The position numbers and the translations under genes are program-made. From NCBI RefSeq assembly GCF_051106095.1, contig NC_135786.1, forward strand, positions 28,671,001-28,735,000: a stretch of DNA of 64,000 nt. Reading direction: 5' to 3'. Of this stretch, positions 1 to 11,668 are shown one piece after another. Within the stretch, counting starts at the first letter, position 1. Each line of letters starts with the position of its first letter. The notes under the pieces are model-generated. The model searched no databases. It was not told where the DNA came from and was given only the letters and a program-made list of their open reading frames with translations. The stretch is from Pogona vitticeps. Lineage: Eukaryota > Chordata > Lepidosauria > Squamata > Agamidae.

Positions 1-373
1 ATCACTAATTATCTACATAATAAATATAATGTGTAAACTAATACACACAAACTTAATATACAACACATATACGGTAAGTATTATTTGTGTTTACAAACTT
101 GCATCTTTCACAGGAAGAGGCCATTAACTGTACTTCAGATTGCTATCATATAGCAGTTTCCTAAATACGTAATGCTAATTAATATAAAATTCAGCAACAC
201 ATGCATGTGCAATTATCATATAATTATCTATACAACTGGCACTCTCAGCCTGAACGTATGCATATTTCTTGAGAATTGAATTCCTTGAGTTCAAAGGGAC
301 TGGCCTATCACAAATGTTTTTGGTTGAAATACTTTGCAGGTCTGTGATTATCTTTAGGGTACGGTCATCCTGG

Positions 374-603
374 GTGGCTGGATAGGTCAATGAGTTACAT
401 ATCTGGCTGCAGAGCAAGAGGCTGGGAGTTCAGTTCCCGAACTGTGCATCCTACAACAGCCAGCTTGTATGGCCCTGGGCAAGCTGCACAGTCCCAGTGT
501 GCCCCCAGAAGAAGAAAATGGTATTCCACTACTGAATATTCTTGACCTAGAAAACCCTGAAAAGGTTTATAAGTCAGGACTGCCTTGATGGCACTTGGGT
601 TCC
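374..603 (+). repeat. tRNA-derived SINE (Sauria-type)
   Basis: The left part looks like a tRNA head (box A-like at about 376-400, box B-like GGGAGTTCAGTTCCCG at 424-439). The body carries TGGCCCTGGGCAAGCTGCACAG and the tail has CTTGATGGCAC, both seen again in the SINE copies at 20315, 26535 and 26762. Family naming is from memory of squamate SINEs with BovB-like tails. Confidence 0.7.
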
Positions 604-904
604 CCTTGACATTTAATCCAGTCATGTCTGACTCTTGGACGCAGTGCTCATCCCCGTCTCCAAGTCAGTTTCCATGGTCAGGTGGCCAGCGCAACTAGAC
701 ACGGACCGCTGTTACCTTCCCACCATGGTGGTACCTATTTATCTACTTGCATTTACATGCTTTCAAACTGCTAGGTTGGCAGGAGCTGGGACAAGCGACA
801 GGTGCTCACTCCATTGCGTGGATTCAATCTTACGACTGCTTGGTCTTCTGACCTTGCAGCACAGAGACTTCTGCGGTTTAACCTGCAGCGCCACCACAGT
901 GGCA
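598..904 (-). repeat. tRNA-derived SINE, second subtype
   Basis: On the minus strand it starts GTGGTGGCGCTGCAGGTTAA, continues with a box-B-like stretch (GATTGAATCC, about 823) and ends in CATGACTGGATTAAATGTC. This tRNA-headed form is common in lizards and snakes. It abuts the plus-strand SINE just to its left. Confidence 0.65.
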
Positions 905-2560
905 CACAATTATTTTATTACTATAAATAAATCATTGCACGATTATTATTATTGTCATCCTCTCTGTAGGGACAGGTTTTTAAAATTTCCTTTATGATCC
1001 GTAAGACTTGTTCAATATCTGTAAAAATCCTTGGTGAGAAAGAAGATGCCGCAATTAGCATATCCAGTGAATGTGTGAGGTTCAGTTGCAAAGCATTCTT
1101 GCACAGACCTGGCAAACTGTTAACAAGTTTTATCTGGATTAAATGATATGGTCTGTTAGTATATTACAAAAAGAAACACAGTATAAAACCAACTGTTAAA
1201 AAAAATAAATACAGTCACAAGTAACAGCATTTACTGACACAACATTTTACTAACATCAAATACCTTTCTACAGTTTCATAAAAGGACAGACACTGCTGCA
1301 GATTCTTCAGCTGAGAAGCACTAAAATGCCAAGATCTAAGCCTGACTTACAGTTCAGTCCTAGGAATATCTATACAGAAATAATTCTACTGGCTTCAATG
1401 GCACTTAGTTTTCTATATGTGGGATTAGAATCACAGTGAATTTGCTCCAATGATAGTGAAAATAACAGTTGTGAAAAGAAGACATCCACAGGATATTGAA
1501 GGCTATGATTTTGATTTTCTGAAAGTCCAGTTCTCTCAATTTGGACCAGAAGCAACCTGTGACTGTGTAGAAATTAACAAGAGAAGCTTTTGTTCCACAC
1601 ATTGTTCCATAAATGTTAGGAAGGTTTGCTCCATGCCTAGCAATGAGCAACTGTTTAATTTAAGTAAACATTAATATGCCTATAAAAATTCACTCCTGCA
1701 CATTAAAAAGGTGCACTAATTATCCTTCATGCCAGAATAGTCACCTCAAGAGCATAATGCAAATATCAAAGACATGGTATGCAAATTGCTTAGCACTGCA
1801 GAAAACCCTAGAGTGCTATCTCAACAATAACTAATGTACATACTGTTTCACAAGCAATGAGCTAATGAGATCAGCATCCAATTTCAAGAGAGAAGAGAAT
1901 TTTGACCTTGGCCTTTTAATCATAGACAAGTTTTATTTGTAATTTTCAAATGTCCATTAACGCAAAACCTTGTCCTTTCTATTCATCAAAGTGCCAAGTT
2001 ACAAACACATCCCATTTTATCATTACAGTTCTGTACAACTAATGCAGTATACAGGATAGCCTTCTGCAGTTTGTTGTACTGATCGGGCAATAATTAACAT
2101 CAATTAGAATAAGCAATGTGTGTTGCTGTTTTTTAACCAAAGAACAGTTGATGGGAAAAATTAAAGTATATTCCTTATTATCTTTCAACAGAAATAAATT
2201 CTACAGATTGTAGTCTGATTGTATTCGCGAAGGCTGATAGTATGATTTCTTTCCAAGCACTGCTGGTCTAAATGAAAAGTGAAAATAAGTATGTTTTCTT
2301 AGAACAGAAGTCAGACTGTATCTTCTTTTACTTTTACCCCCACTGAGCCAAACAGATTCCTTTGTGAATGTTTCTTAGAATGAAATTCAAAGCAGCAGCC
2401 TCCTGAAGTACCACATAGTTTAAGCCCAATCAGATGCATTTAAGTACCTCTTAACACCACTTCAGATGGCAAGAGACCCCTGCAATTATGTAATTTAAAA
2501 AAATGAATCTGAACCATCAAGAGACACACACTGTTCCATTAATGGTACAGCTTAATATAA
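905..2560. other. DHX35 intron 1, no recognisable feature
   Basis: AT-rich sequence with short chance open frames only. I looked for the next DHX35 exon on the minus strand and found none, and saw no repeat I can name. Confidence 0.5.
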
Positions 2561-2565
2561 TTGTT

Positions 2566-2790
2566 CTAGACATTAGGAAGAAGTTCTTAACAGTAAGAGC
2601 TGTTCTACCATGGAATACACACTACACAGGGCGGTGGACTCAATTCACGAAGATGTTTAAATAGAGGTTAGGAAGGCATCTGCCAAGGATGCTTCAGCTG
2701 TGGGGTTTCTTGCTTTGTCAATGACCCTTGTGTCCCTTCCAGATCTACAGTTCTGTTATTCCAATCTGTTGTTCTTGATGTATGTGCCTC
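2566..2790 (+). repeat. CR1 LINE 3'-end fragment
   Basis: CATTAGGAAGAAGTTCTTAA, GTAAGAGCTGTTC, GGTGGACTCAATT, then a TGACCCTTGTGTCCCTTCCA block and a TCTGTTATTC tail reproduce the well-known CR1 3' end of reptiles and birds. It is truncated and diverged. Confidence 0.75.
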
Positions 2791-3150
2791 GTTAATAGAG
2801 ATGAAGGTGCTCCTGAGCATGTACAAACTGCTCTTTTCTCCTATCATCAATCAGGGCAATTGCAAACTTGTGTCTACAGAGCCTTAAGTTTCCATATTCC
2901 ACACGCATTCAATGGGTAACCAAGGAGGTAAACTCCGAAAGCTAACCCCTCAACTCCAGAACAATGAAGGGGATCCCCTCCTTCTTGTCCTCTACAAAGA
3001 AGGACCCCGCCCCCTGCACCTTCGAAGGCATGGCCAAGTCCTTCGGCTCGGTGGGAGAAAGCCCGGCAGAATTCTCCTCCCTTGTCCGTTTATTCTCCCC
3101 GCTGTCCCGCTTCAAACCTCCCCGTCCCTCCCGAAAGGTTCCGTCCTCAC

Positions 3151-3190
3151 CTGGTTTCCAAAACTTCAACGGACCGACGGGCGCCGCCAT
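3151..3190 (-). CDS. DHX35: DHX35 coding exon 1 (partial gene)
   Basis: This is the first coding exon of DHX35, a DEAH-box RNA helicase found in spliceosomal C complexes. On the minus strand the ATG at 3190 opens the peptide MAAPVGPLKFWKP, which matches the start of vertebrate DHX35 (human begins MAAPVGPVKFWRPG, from memory). The reading frame runs straight into a consensus donor (CCAG|GTGAGG) after the first base of the next codon, a Gly in human, so the exon holds 13 codons plus one base. The helicase domains are in later exons; I found no second DHX35 exon between 1 and 3150, so intron 1 runs off the left edge. The start codon lies in a YY1-like motif and a GC-rich promoter. The identification rests on a short peptide but is supported by the neighbouring FAM83D and PPP1R16B, which sit beside DHX35 in other vertebrates. 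Confidence 0.86.
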
Positions 3191-3430
3191 CTTGGGGTGA
3201 AAGGTCGAAAGGGAGGGAAGAAGGGCTCTCCGCAGCGCGGCCCGGTAGAATCACATGACGAGGAGGAGGCTCGGGATTGGCCAGCGGTTGTCATGGTTAC
3301 TTTCCTTCAGGCTTGCTCTCCAACTTCTTCTCCTTGCGGAGCCGAGGACGGGGATGGAGTGCGGTGGAAAAACGCTGCCATTTGGGGGGAGGGGAGGGGT
3401 TAGCAAATTCGTGCCCTTGCTCGCACGTAG
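3181..3430 (-). promoter_or_regulatory. DHX35: DHX35 promoter / CpG-rich 5' region
   Basis: A GC- and CpG-rich block stands out from AT-rich surroundings. Reading the minus strand, AAGATGGCGGC overlaps the start codon (about 3184-3194), a classic YY1 site position in housekeeping genes. Upstream are an inverted CCAAT box (ATTGG on the plus strand at about 3275) and a TCACATGA E-box-like site (about 3251-3258). No TATA box is evident, which fits a dispersed-start CpG promoter. The transcription start is inferred to lie in about 3200-3250. Confidence 0.6.
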
Positions 3431-4389
3431 AGGAGGAAACAGGATGCTTATTTCCGTTGCAATAACGTGAACATCTAAATGTAGGTTTGAATTCCCCTTT
3501 GTCCGTGCCTACCTACAGGTTGCGTGCACCCTCAAGAGCCCTGTACGGTTTAAAGGCTTGCAAAATTAACAACTCAAGCGTTATCAGGCAAAATGCAAAG
3601 AAACAGAACGAAACAAGACAAAAACCTGTGGTGCCGTAAAGACTACCTTAGATTTTTAACATGAGCTTTCGTCGACACGTCCGCTTCCTCAGCCATATGA
3701 AAATAGCGTAATTATTCCAAAACCAATATTTCTCCAAATAGTATGTTCAGTGGGTTTACTTCAAGAAAGTATCCAAAGGATTGTCCCCTTTGGCTATTCA
3801 CGTACATAGTAAGCCCCATTAAACGCAATAGAACTTCTAGTAAATTTAATTAAGATTTAAATTTAAGATTAGCCTTAAAAATTAAAAGTCCGTGGGCACT
3901 TTGGGGGCTAACAAGTTATATTCACATAAGGTTTTTTTGGGGGGTGGTTTTTTTGTTTGTTTTTTGGAGCTTCTTCGGGGATAGGAATTGTTTCTGAAGA
4001 ACTGGGCTGCAGTCTGTAAAAGCTTGGGCAAGATAAAATGGTCTTTAAGGTATCATAGGAATCTTGCTGATGGTTTATGTCGCTACATACTGTACAATTT
4101 ACTGAAATGAAAGAAGAAAGGAAGATGGTGCTAAAAGGGCATGTGATAAATACATATCTGGTAAGATCTGAGTTTTACTTCAAGAATGTTTATATGACAT
4201 ATCAGCTTTTGGGGATTCAAGCTATGTGTGGATCTTTGTCACTATTAGACCCTTTGTAAGTTGTCTTGAGTACTTCCACATAGAGAAAAGTGGGTTGAAA
4301 TTGGATGGATGGGTGGATTAATGTCTCCTTGGGCCTAAAGATCCTGAGAGATCTTTCTGTCTGCCCCACCACCCTCAGAAGCATACTTG
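3431..4389. other. Intergenic stretch with a weak dispersed-repeat motif
   Basis: Between the DHX35 promoter and the L2-like LINE. CATGAGCTTTCGTCGACACG followed by CCGCTTCCTCAGCCAT (3660-3697) resembles a repeat end (GAGCTTTCGTG...CTTCATCAGATG) common in reptiles that I cannot assign to a class; weaker relatives sit at about 7118-7146 and 51725-51775. A piece at about 3808-3835 (AAGCCCCATTAAACGCAATA) belongs to another dispersed family. Nothing coding. Confidence 0.35.
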
Positions 4390-4961
4390 GTGAAGACAAG
4401 AAAGAGGGTTTTCTTGGTTGCTGCTTCCAGACTTTGTACTCCCTACAGAAGGAGACTAGTTTGTACTTGATGTCCTTTCACCAGCAAGCCAAAACATTTT
4501 TATTTGAAAAGTCTTTGATCACTGATTAAGATTTGTTAATGGTGAGTGTTGCTTTACTGTTGCTGATGTTGTTTTTAAATGTAGTAAACTGGTTTTAAAC
4601 TGTATTAATTATGCATATTAATTATGCAGTTTTATCTGATAATTTATTTAATAATGTTTTAATACTGTGCTTTTGACTTGCACCTGCTTTTAAACATATT
4701 TGTAAAAGCAAATTGTGCTATATACTGCCCCACAGGATTTAAAGCACTCTCTAGGTGAATTACAGTTTAATTATGCAGGCTACACATTGCTCCCCGCCAG
4801 CAAGCTGGGTACTCAGTTTACCAACCTCAGAAAGAAAGGGTGGGATATAAATGAAATAAGCCAGAAGTGGCTGAAGAGCATAGTAGTATGCAACATGCCA
4901 CCTAGAGTGGTCATTTTGACCAGATAGGCGGAGTACAAATAGAATAAATAAATAAATAAAC
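4390..4961 (+). repeat. L2-like LINE, C-terminal RT end and 3'UTR
   Basis: The frame near 4405-4530 ends in a peptide like the L2/CR1 C-terminus (SFHQQAKTFLFEKSL, cf. the usual SFKR.LKTWLF). The 3' end has CCACCTAGAGTGGTCATTTT, AGATAGGCGGAGTACAAAT and an (AATA)n tail at 4941-4961, the standard tail of lizard L2-like LINEs. Decayed. Confidence 0.65.
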
Positions 4962-5324
4962 ATACACAGAAGGGGATACTAGACAGATGCATGCTAAAAT
5001 AACATAGATATAAAAAAGAATTACTTATTTTACTGCTCAAAAGGGAGAAATAAATTGAATAGGATCATATACTGTATAGTTGTGATATAAGAAGTGCAGC
5101 AGCATTCTTGTGTTGCAAAAGGTTAGTTGCTGGTAACTTAGTAACAATTGAGCCTTGCAACACTGATATGTTCATTAAACATTTCTTGTTCATAAAAGAA
5201 AGTGAATGCTGTGTCTGATACCAAAACATCAGATTAAGTAAACCAAGCAAGAAGGATGTGTCAACATCTACAAAATTGCCTATCTACTAAATTATCAAGT
5301 GTAAGCCTAGTGTCCTGCTATACC

Positions 5325-5425
5325 TTGTTTCCCTGAAAATAAGACAAGGTCTTATACAGTATTAATTTTTGCTCCAAAAACACATTAGGGCTTATTTTCA
5401 GATGATTTTTTTCATGTACAACAAT
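5325..5425. repeat. Non-autonomous DNA element-like fragment
   Basis: CCCTGAAAATAAGACAAGGT and TTAGGGCTTATTTTCAG form imperfect inverted halves, as in a dispersed element common in reptiles and birds. The family is not certain. Confidence 0.4.
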
Positions 5426-6409
5426 CTACATTTCTTCAAATACAATCATGTCATCTTCTGGTTGCTGCACAAGTGGAGGGTGGGGTTTCACTTAACTCAG
5501 AGACATGCCTTTCAGATGATTTTTTTCTAGATTACTGATTATGTCTTTTATAGTAAATAGAGTGATTAGAAGGATTATATTATAGTGTTTGTTTAGGGTA
5601 GAAAATATACTAAAAATGCACCGGTTGTACCCCTGTTCTGAGCAAGGAGCCGGATGCTCTATGGTCTGAATTTCCTTAAATCTTGGGGTGTGGCTTCAAC
5701 CATAAAGTTTTGCTTTAAGCCAAAGTGTTTTTTCTTCTAATATTTTGGGAATCCCCATTTTGCAACATATGTACTGTATTAGCTTGTTATAGCCTCCTAC
5801 CTCTGAAAGCACAGGGATTTTCAAAGAAGTATCTGGGTATTCTGTTTGGTATATGCAGCATAACAGAAATCAAAGTGTTTCAGTTAGGACGTAAACACAC
5901 ATTTTCCCTGTCCCTCTTTCAGCAGTAGATTCCAGGTGCCACTTGGTCGTACTTAGTAAATGTGTGAAAAATTGTGAGGGTTTCAGATCTGGTCATTAGC
6001 TATTTGGAGTCTGACAACTGTGATTATTCAGTAGTGTTTTTTTTGTTTTGTTTTGTTTTTTAAAGCATGGTGCCTACACCCTGAGCACTCTTTCTTACAT
6101 GTTCTATATCCAAGCTCAGGACAGCTCTCTTTTCTTCTATCAAGGTTTCAACCACTTGTGAGCTTTGCTAGACCAGCAGAAAATCAGTTATACAGGTTTG
6201 TAGCACATGGCTACAGTACTAAAAATGGTGCGCTACTGAATTTCCCAATTGGATGGAAGTCACTAGGGTGAGATGTCAACGCCGTGCAGTGCCATCTATG
6301 TTAATAGTTATGAAACTGGAAGATGCATCAAAATTAATTAAGTCCAATCCACCGCAACAGAAGGAAATCTATTACATTCTGGAAAGCTGTGATAAATATG
6401 CATTGGTGC

Positions 6410-6500
6410 TGCAGTCCTGAGCACATTTATCTGGAAAGAACTCCCACTGAGCTCAGTGGGCTTTACTTCCCAATAAATGTACATAGGATTGCACTGTAAA
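6410..6500 (+). repeat. Dispersed repeat with TAGGATTGCACTG end
   Basis: The unit contains CACTGAGCTCAGTGGGCTTTA and ends CATAGGATTGCACTG. Relatives are at about 21790-21850 and 31812-31870 and part of one at 3808-3835. Very frequent in lizard genomes; class unassigned. Confidence 0.45.
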
Positions 6501-7158
6501 ATGTGGAAATAAAAGAAAGTAATAATGAGAATGGATGCTATCAAAGTGGAAGATAGTACTGGAGGAGAAAGAGTGCTGTCTTTGGACAGCCAGAACTGTT
6601 TGCATACCATCTACATGCAGGTGTACCTGGTGGCACAATATAGAAGCTCTATAGTGGCAGAGCTTTCAACTGTCCGGGAGAGTGGCACTGTAACACTGAA
6701 GACACCATGGAGAGGCATGCACACATCTTTATCCTGGCACAAGAAAGTGATGAAAGTTGGCCACCCACAAACAAGAAGTTCTTTCATCACCAGGCCATGC
6801 ATTTCATTGTTAAGGCTGTGGTGAATTGTGCTCCCATCAATGAAAGCTTCTGAAGTGCACATTATACAGGTATTGGGATTGATGAGCCATGGGGCCAACA
6901 TGGAGCAACTAAATCTGAGAAACACCGCTGTAAATAAGAATTATTTACTATGTCTGATATCCCCCACCACTGGCAAGTCTCTCATGTTGGAGATTTCTTC
7001 CTTTATCTCCAAGTTTCTCTCAAGTTACTGTGATCTAAATGAACTGAATGTTGCAAGAGAAACAACAAAAAGTATTGTGGCAATAACAGTTTTTATTTGG
7101 AGTATATTCTCTCCTGCATTGCAGACCACTTCATCAGATGCAACAAGCATTTCCTGTA

Positions 7159-7680
7159 CAATGAACCCTCGACTTACGAAGGTCCCTACTCATGGAAATT
7201 TCGAGGTACAAAAAGCTCCAACCACAAAATTTTAGTTCGACTTGCGGCCGGACCTTTGACCTACGAAATGCAGGGGGAAAGGGCAGGAAATTCAAAGCAG
7301 CCCCCGCTGCCCTCTTGTCTCCTGTCCCCACAGGAGGCAGAGGGCACCGGGGACAGGAGACAAGAGGGCAGTGGAGGGCAGCTTTCTAAGCTCTGAAAGC
7401 CCAAAGCTGACAGCAGGCGCAGAGCGGCTTTCCACTTCCTGACTTCCAAATCTGCAAGCCGAAAGCCGCTCTGTGCCCGCTGTCAGCTTCCGGGGCTTAG
7501 AAAGGTGCACCCACTGGCCTCTTGTCTCCTGTCCCCAGTGCCCTCTGCCTGGGGCTGAACGGATTAAATGGTTTTCAGTGCATTCCTATGGGAAATGGAC
7601 TCTCGACCTATGGAAATTTTCGACCTGCAGTCACAGTTCCAATATGGATTACTGTAATTCCGTAAGTCAAAGGTCCACTG
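7159..7680. mobile_element. TA-target inverted-repeat DNA element (522 bp)
   Basis: Termini CAATGAACCCTCGACTTACG and (reverse complement of the right end) CAGTGGACCTTTGACTTACG are inverted repeats flanked by TA at 7157-7158 and 7681-7682, the target of Tc1/mariner-like transposases. No transposase frame. Inside is a second, longer inverted repeat: about 7333-7440 pairs with about 7455-7555, including GGGGACAGGAGACAAGAG in one arm and CTCTTGTCTCCTGTCCCC in the other. Confidence 0.75.
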
Positions 7681-9013
7681 TACTGGTTATTATACACAGG
7701 CATTTCCAAATGAGCAAGAATTCACATGGAAACCATTCAGTTATCTTTAACAGCAAGTGGATGGCAACACAGACATCCTAGTAATGAACTGATTTGCATA
7801 TTAGTAAGCTGTTGTTCCTATTCAGGTCAAAGGTGGTAAAGTTAAAATTCTTGATGAATTCTTGTTCAGCCATTTATCTTCAGAATCTCTGAATAGTTCT
7901 GTTACCATGTTTATTGTTCGTGCAATCTAGGATGCGAGTGTACAGTAGTGTGTTAAGTCTACTTTTTTCACATTTTCTGCCCTGTTTTAATAGCAAGTGG
8001 GAGTGGGGATTTGCTGAAGATTGTGGTATTGAGACCAGGCATGAGTTAATTCTTCACGCGCCCTCCTGCACTGGAGAGTGAAAGAAAAACTTGCTGCTTC
8101 TTAAACCCATAGACCCCACAGGAAGAAACATTAAAGCAACATTTCCTCCATATAAGCCAAATGGTTGCTTTGGGAATGTAACTGGTGCAGAATAGTGCAG
8201 AAAAATAAGGCAGCTGCAGAAGATGAATGTCCCATTCCCAGTACTATGTTGATTTTAAAAGACACTATCATAAATTCTAAGAATGCCTGCATCCTGTCTA
8301 GTATAGCATAAATGGTTGTCCACCTGCCAGCCTGGTAGCATGGAAAGTCTCCACTAACTGCACTTGCAAATAAATCAATTTTTCCATTTTGCTAAGCTAT
8401 TTATAAACCTATTTATAGATCCTATGTACAGTTCTCAATATGCAGCAACTGCTTCATTTGTGGTAGCTGGCAATCACCACATGCAGTATGAATTTCAGAA
8501 TATAGTTCAACTTACCTGAGAACAATGCTCCTTATCCACAATGTTTTTTAAAGCTTTGCACTTTCAATTGCCAGACAAGGGTAGAAAGGGGCATTAGGCA
8601 CAAGTACAAAGAAAATAAAAAATGGCAACTTCAACCAACTTTCTGAATCATTTAGCAGATATAGTCACAAGACTACATTGGCTTTTCCTGTCGCGGTAAA
8701 AATGGACTGCAGCAAGAAGGGTGTGAAATTTGCTTTAATTACAGTTCACATTCAACCATATGGTAACCAGCTGCAAAATAGGAAAGAAGTTTGTGCAAAT
8801 TACATTCACTTACAGATGCAGCTTCTAAACTCAATTATTTCTGGAGTTCATGAAGAGAAACCAGAGTTATGTAGCTGGCATTGATGTGCTTTTAACTCCT
8901 TGTATGGGAATTATAGTAATTTATGGATGATAACACTATCATTGCCTGCTAGACATTATGACTATATAGTATATACCATCTTCAGCACTGAAGCCAATAT
9001 GTGCTGAATGCTA

Positions 9014-9435
9014 CCATATTTATAAGATGACCCAATGTATAAGACGACATCCCTTTTCTAACCCCAAATTAGAAAATTTGATCCTTGCTTTTCCCTTTCT
9101 TTTGCTAAGCCACAGTGTTTAGCAAAAGGAAGAGCAGGGATCAAAAAGCTTGCTTTGACTGCCGCTTCTCCTTGCTTTTTGTGAAGTCACGGGGCTTAGC
9201 AAAAAGGAAGGAAAAGCTCCCATTGGGTAAAGGCTGCATGATCACAGCCCTTTGATCCTGAAGCCCTTTCATGGCTGCTTCAGGATCAAAGGGAGCCTTC
9301 CATTCCTTTTTGCTAAGCCCCGTGGCTTCGCAAAAGGCAAGAAAAAGCAGCTGCCTTCTGAGTATAAAAGGACCCTCAAATTTTTTGTGTAATTATTTAA
9401 GGAAAAAGTGTAATTTTATACATGGAAAAATATGG
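9014..9435. mobile_element. TA-target inverted-repeat DNA element (422 bp)
   Basis: The ends CCATATTTATAAGATGAC and (reverse complement) CCATATTTTTCCATGTATAA are inverted and flanked by TA. The interior holds inverted GCTAAGCC...GCAAAAGG blocks at about 9107-9135, 9196-9215 and 9310-9340, so the whole can fold as a long hairpin. No coding capacity. Confidence 0.65.
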
Positions 9436-9831
9436 TATGTGATGGATAACATAAGTAGAAGACTGCTATTCAGGCCTATGTCCTGCTTATAGAATCATCT
9501 TGTTGCCATTGTGTGGAAACAGAAAGCTGCGCCACCAGGAGTTATTTCTGTCCGATGCAGCACAGCTTTTTTCTCTTCTGAATGCTTCTACTTATGAATC
9601 AGGCACGTATTCAGTGAAAATATGGTTACATAAAAGAGACCGATTTATATGCATTGCGTGATCTAGATTACATAGCTTTTGACAGTTAACATGTCATTTA
9701 ATGGGTGAGCATGTAGACAAGTGGGCATTGTCATTATGACATTCTGATTTGAAACTTGCTTTGATCCAGTTTCTTGTTTAGGAATAAGATAAGCCAGTTC
9801 TGAAGAAAGCTACATATAGGATTGAAAAGAC

Positions 9832-9905
9832 TGCATAAGGGACCTTCCTGCTTTGGCTTTATCCCCGGAGTTCCTTCCAGCTCTATAATTCTATTATTCT
9901 ATGAC
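9832..9905 (+). repeat. CR1/SINE 3'-tail fragment
   Basis: AGTTCCTTCCAGCTCTATAATTCTATTATTCTATGA is the shared tail of CR1-mobilised repeats. Only the tail is left. Confidence 0.5.
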
Positions 9906-10828
9906 TTTGAAACACTGTCCCCAAATTCCTAGACAGTGCATAGGCTTTTTGTAGTTTTTTTTTCTCTAAAACATTGGGTGAGCTTCAGGTATGCTCAGGG
10001 TCTTACTTTGTCCTCCCGCTATAAAACAGGATATGCAAAGATGCAAACCTCTTCACCCTATGATAGTTTCAAGACAGAGATGCTACCTGGAATTAAGACA
10101 AGAATTCCTCTTCATACGTCCATAGGGGAGCTCTGGCCTAGGGCCACTATACTTCCATTTTGCTTTGCTGCTTAACTGAAAGCAGAGTAAAGTGGTTTAT
10201 TAATAAATACATTTTTAGCCAAAGTCCTTCAGTTCAGATATAACCATGGTTTGATGCAAATTAGGATTTATGCACTGAAGCTAGCACAAACCAAAAGATA
10301 CATGCAGAAACCTCTTCTCAAACCATAGTTTATATTATTGTTTCCTCTAAGCTGTCCTTTATGCCACATTTTAACACTATGGAAATAAAGATACAGTGAC
10401 ATTCCTATTAAGACAGTAATCATAACTACTGTAGTAAAAATATTGGCAGTATTCAATAATTTAAAAAATGTTTCTAGAAATGAGCAGATTACATTAGAAA
10501 CAAAATGTGCCTATTTCAAAGCTGCCAATTTAAATTATTTTGGCTGTATTGCAGAATTTGATTTATGGAATTCTTCCTTATGCAGCATGTTAAAGTTGGA
10601 TATATATTTCTCAGATTGTTAAGATCTGATTTTCCACCCTTAGAAGTGAAATATAACTGACCTATTTCAAAGAGTTACTGAGAAAATAACTAAAGAACTG
10701 TGAACACTTTCTAGATTAAAGCTACAGTACTTATATATACTTATGGCCAATTATGATAACCAGAGAACAGATTTGGATTTCAAAGTATTTTAATACACGC
10801 TCCTACAATTGTTTCTTTGGGGCATTGT
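9906..10828. other. Intergenic, nothing recognised
   Basis: AT-rich DNA between a repeat tail and the likely FAM83D 3' end. Chance open frames only. Confidence 0.4.
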
Positions 10829-11668
10829 TTTATTTCCAGAGTTAAATTCATCAACATAATATATACAACTACAACAAACTGACAGTAAAAATACCTAAAG
10901 TCAGATGAGAAAAGTACCCTATCTTTCAATTGTAAGATATGACTGTAATTACTGGGAATGCTATGAGGCACTGGTCTGTTAGCCGCTATGTATTAAAACA
11001 CCCATTACAGGATCATAACCTTAGTTTAAAAATAAGATTTTAATGTACTTATATGGGAGCGGGAGGAGATAGGCACTTTGGGGTCAAAAATTCAGTATTT
11101 TTCTACATTGACAAAAGTTGCCTTGCAGTTCAGGTCCAAAAAAAGCACCAGAAAACAAAATTTTTAAAAGTACACAAGAAAATAACATTCATAAGATACC
11201 ACAGAATTAATAAAACCCCATGTAGAGGCTGAAACTTTTACAACTGGAACAAGAAAATGTAAGCCACAGGTAGAACAGTCTTCTATGTGGTAGCTACCAT
11301 TGTACGACAAGCTATACTGGATTGACATGCAACATTATTTTCCCCATATCCCAGCAAAGCCTGAGAAATTATGCAGCGGGGTGGGAAAACAACATGGAGA
11401 ACAAGGTTGCTCCCCACTACAGTGCTCTGTGGAACACAAGATGATGACAGTACGTCTGCACCCTCAATGCCATTGGGTTCTTCAACCAAAAACACAGGTT
11501 GGAGCTTCATATACAAGCCAGATTAAGTCTGCAGGTCATATATTCTCCTCTCATGATTTGCAGTGGCACACAATGGCTAGGAGAAGGCAAGCAGTCAATT
11601 AAAAAGAGAAAAACACAGTCACATGGCATCTAGTTCATGGGCAAGAGCTCTTCCATTTCCCATTTTTC
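10829..11668 (-). other. FAM83D: Probable FAM83D 3'UTR with candidate poly(A) signals
   Basis: No coding signal follows the FAM83D stop. On the minus strand the first ATTAAA is at 11044-11039 and the first AATAAA at 10834-10829 (GGAAATAAAACA). Either could end the transcript, giving a 3'UTR of about 0.6-0.85 kb. This is assigned by position only. Confidence 0.35.

Noticed and set aside
374-439. Possible tRNA gene (A and B boxes)
   Set aside because: The head is diverged and followed by a SINE body and tail; the same unit recurs, so it is a SINE and not a functional tRNA.
1450-1674. Possible DHX35 exon 2 or another exon
   Set aside because: The frame is on the wrong strand and does not resemble DHX35; no GT/AG pair fits.
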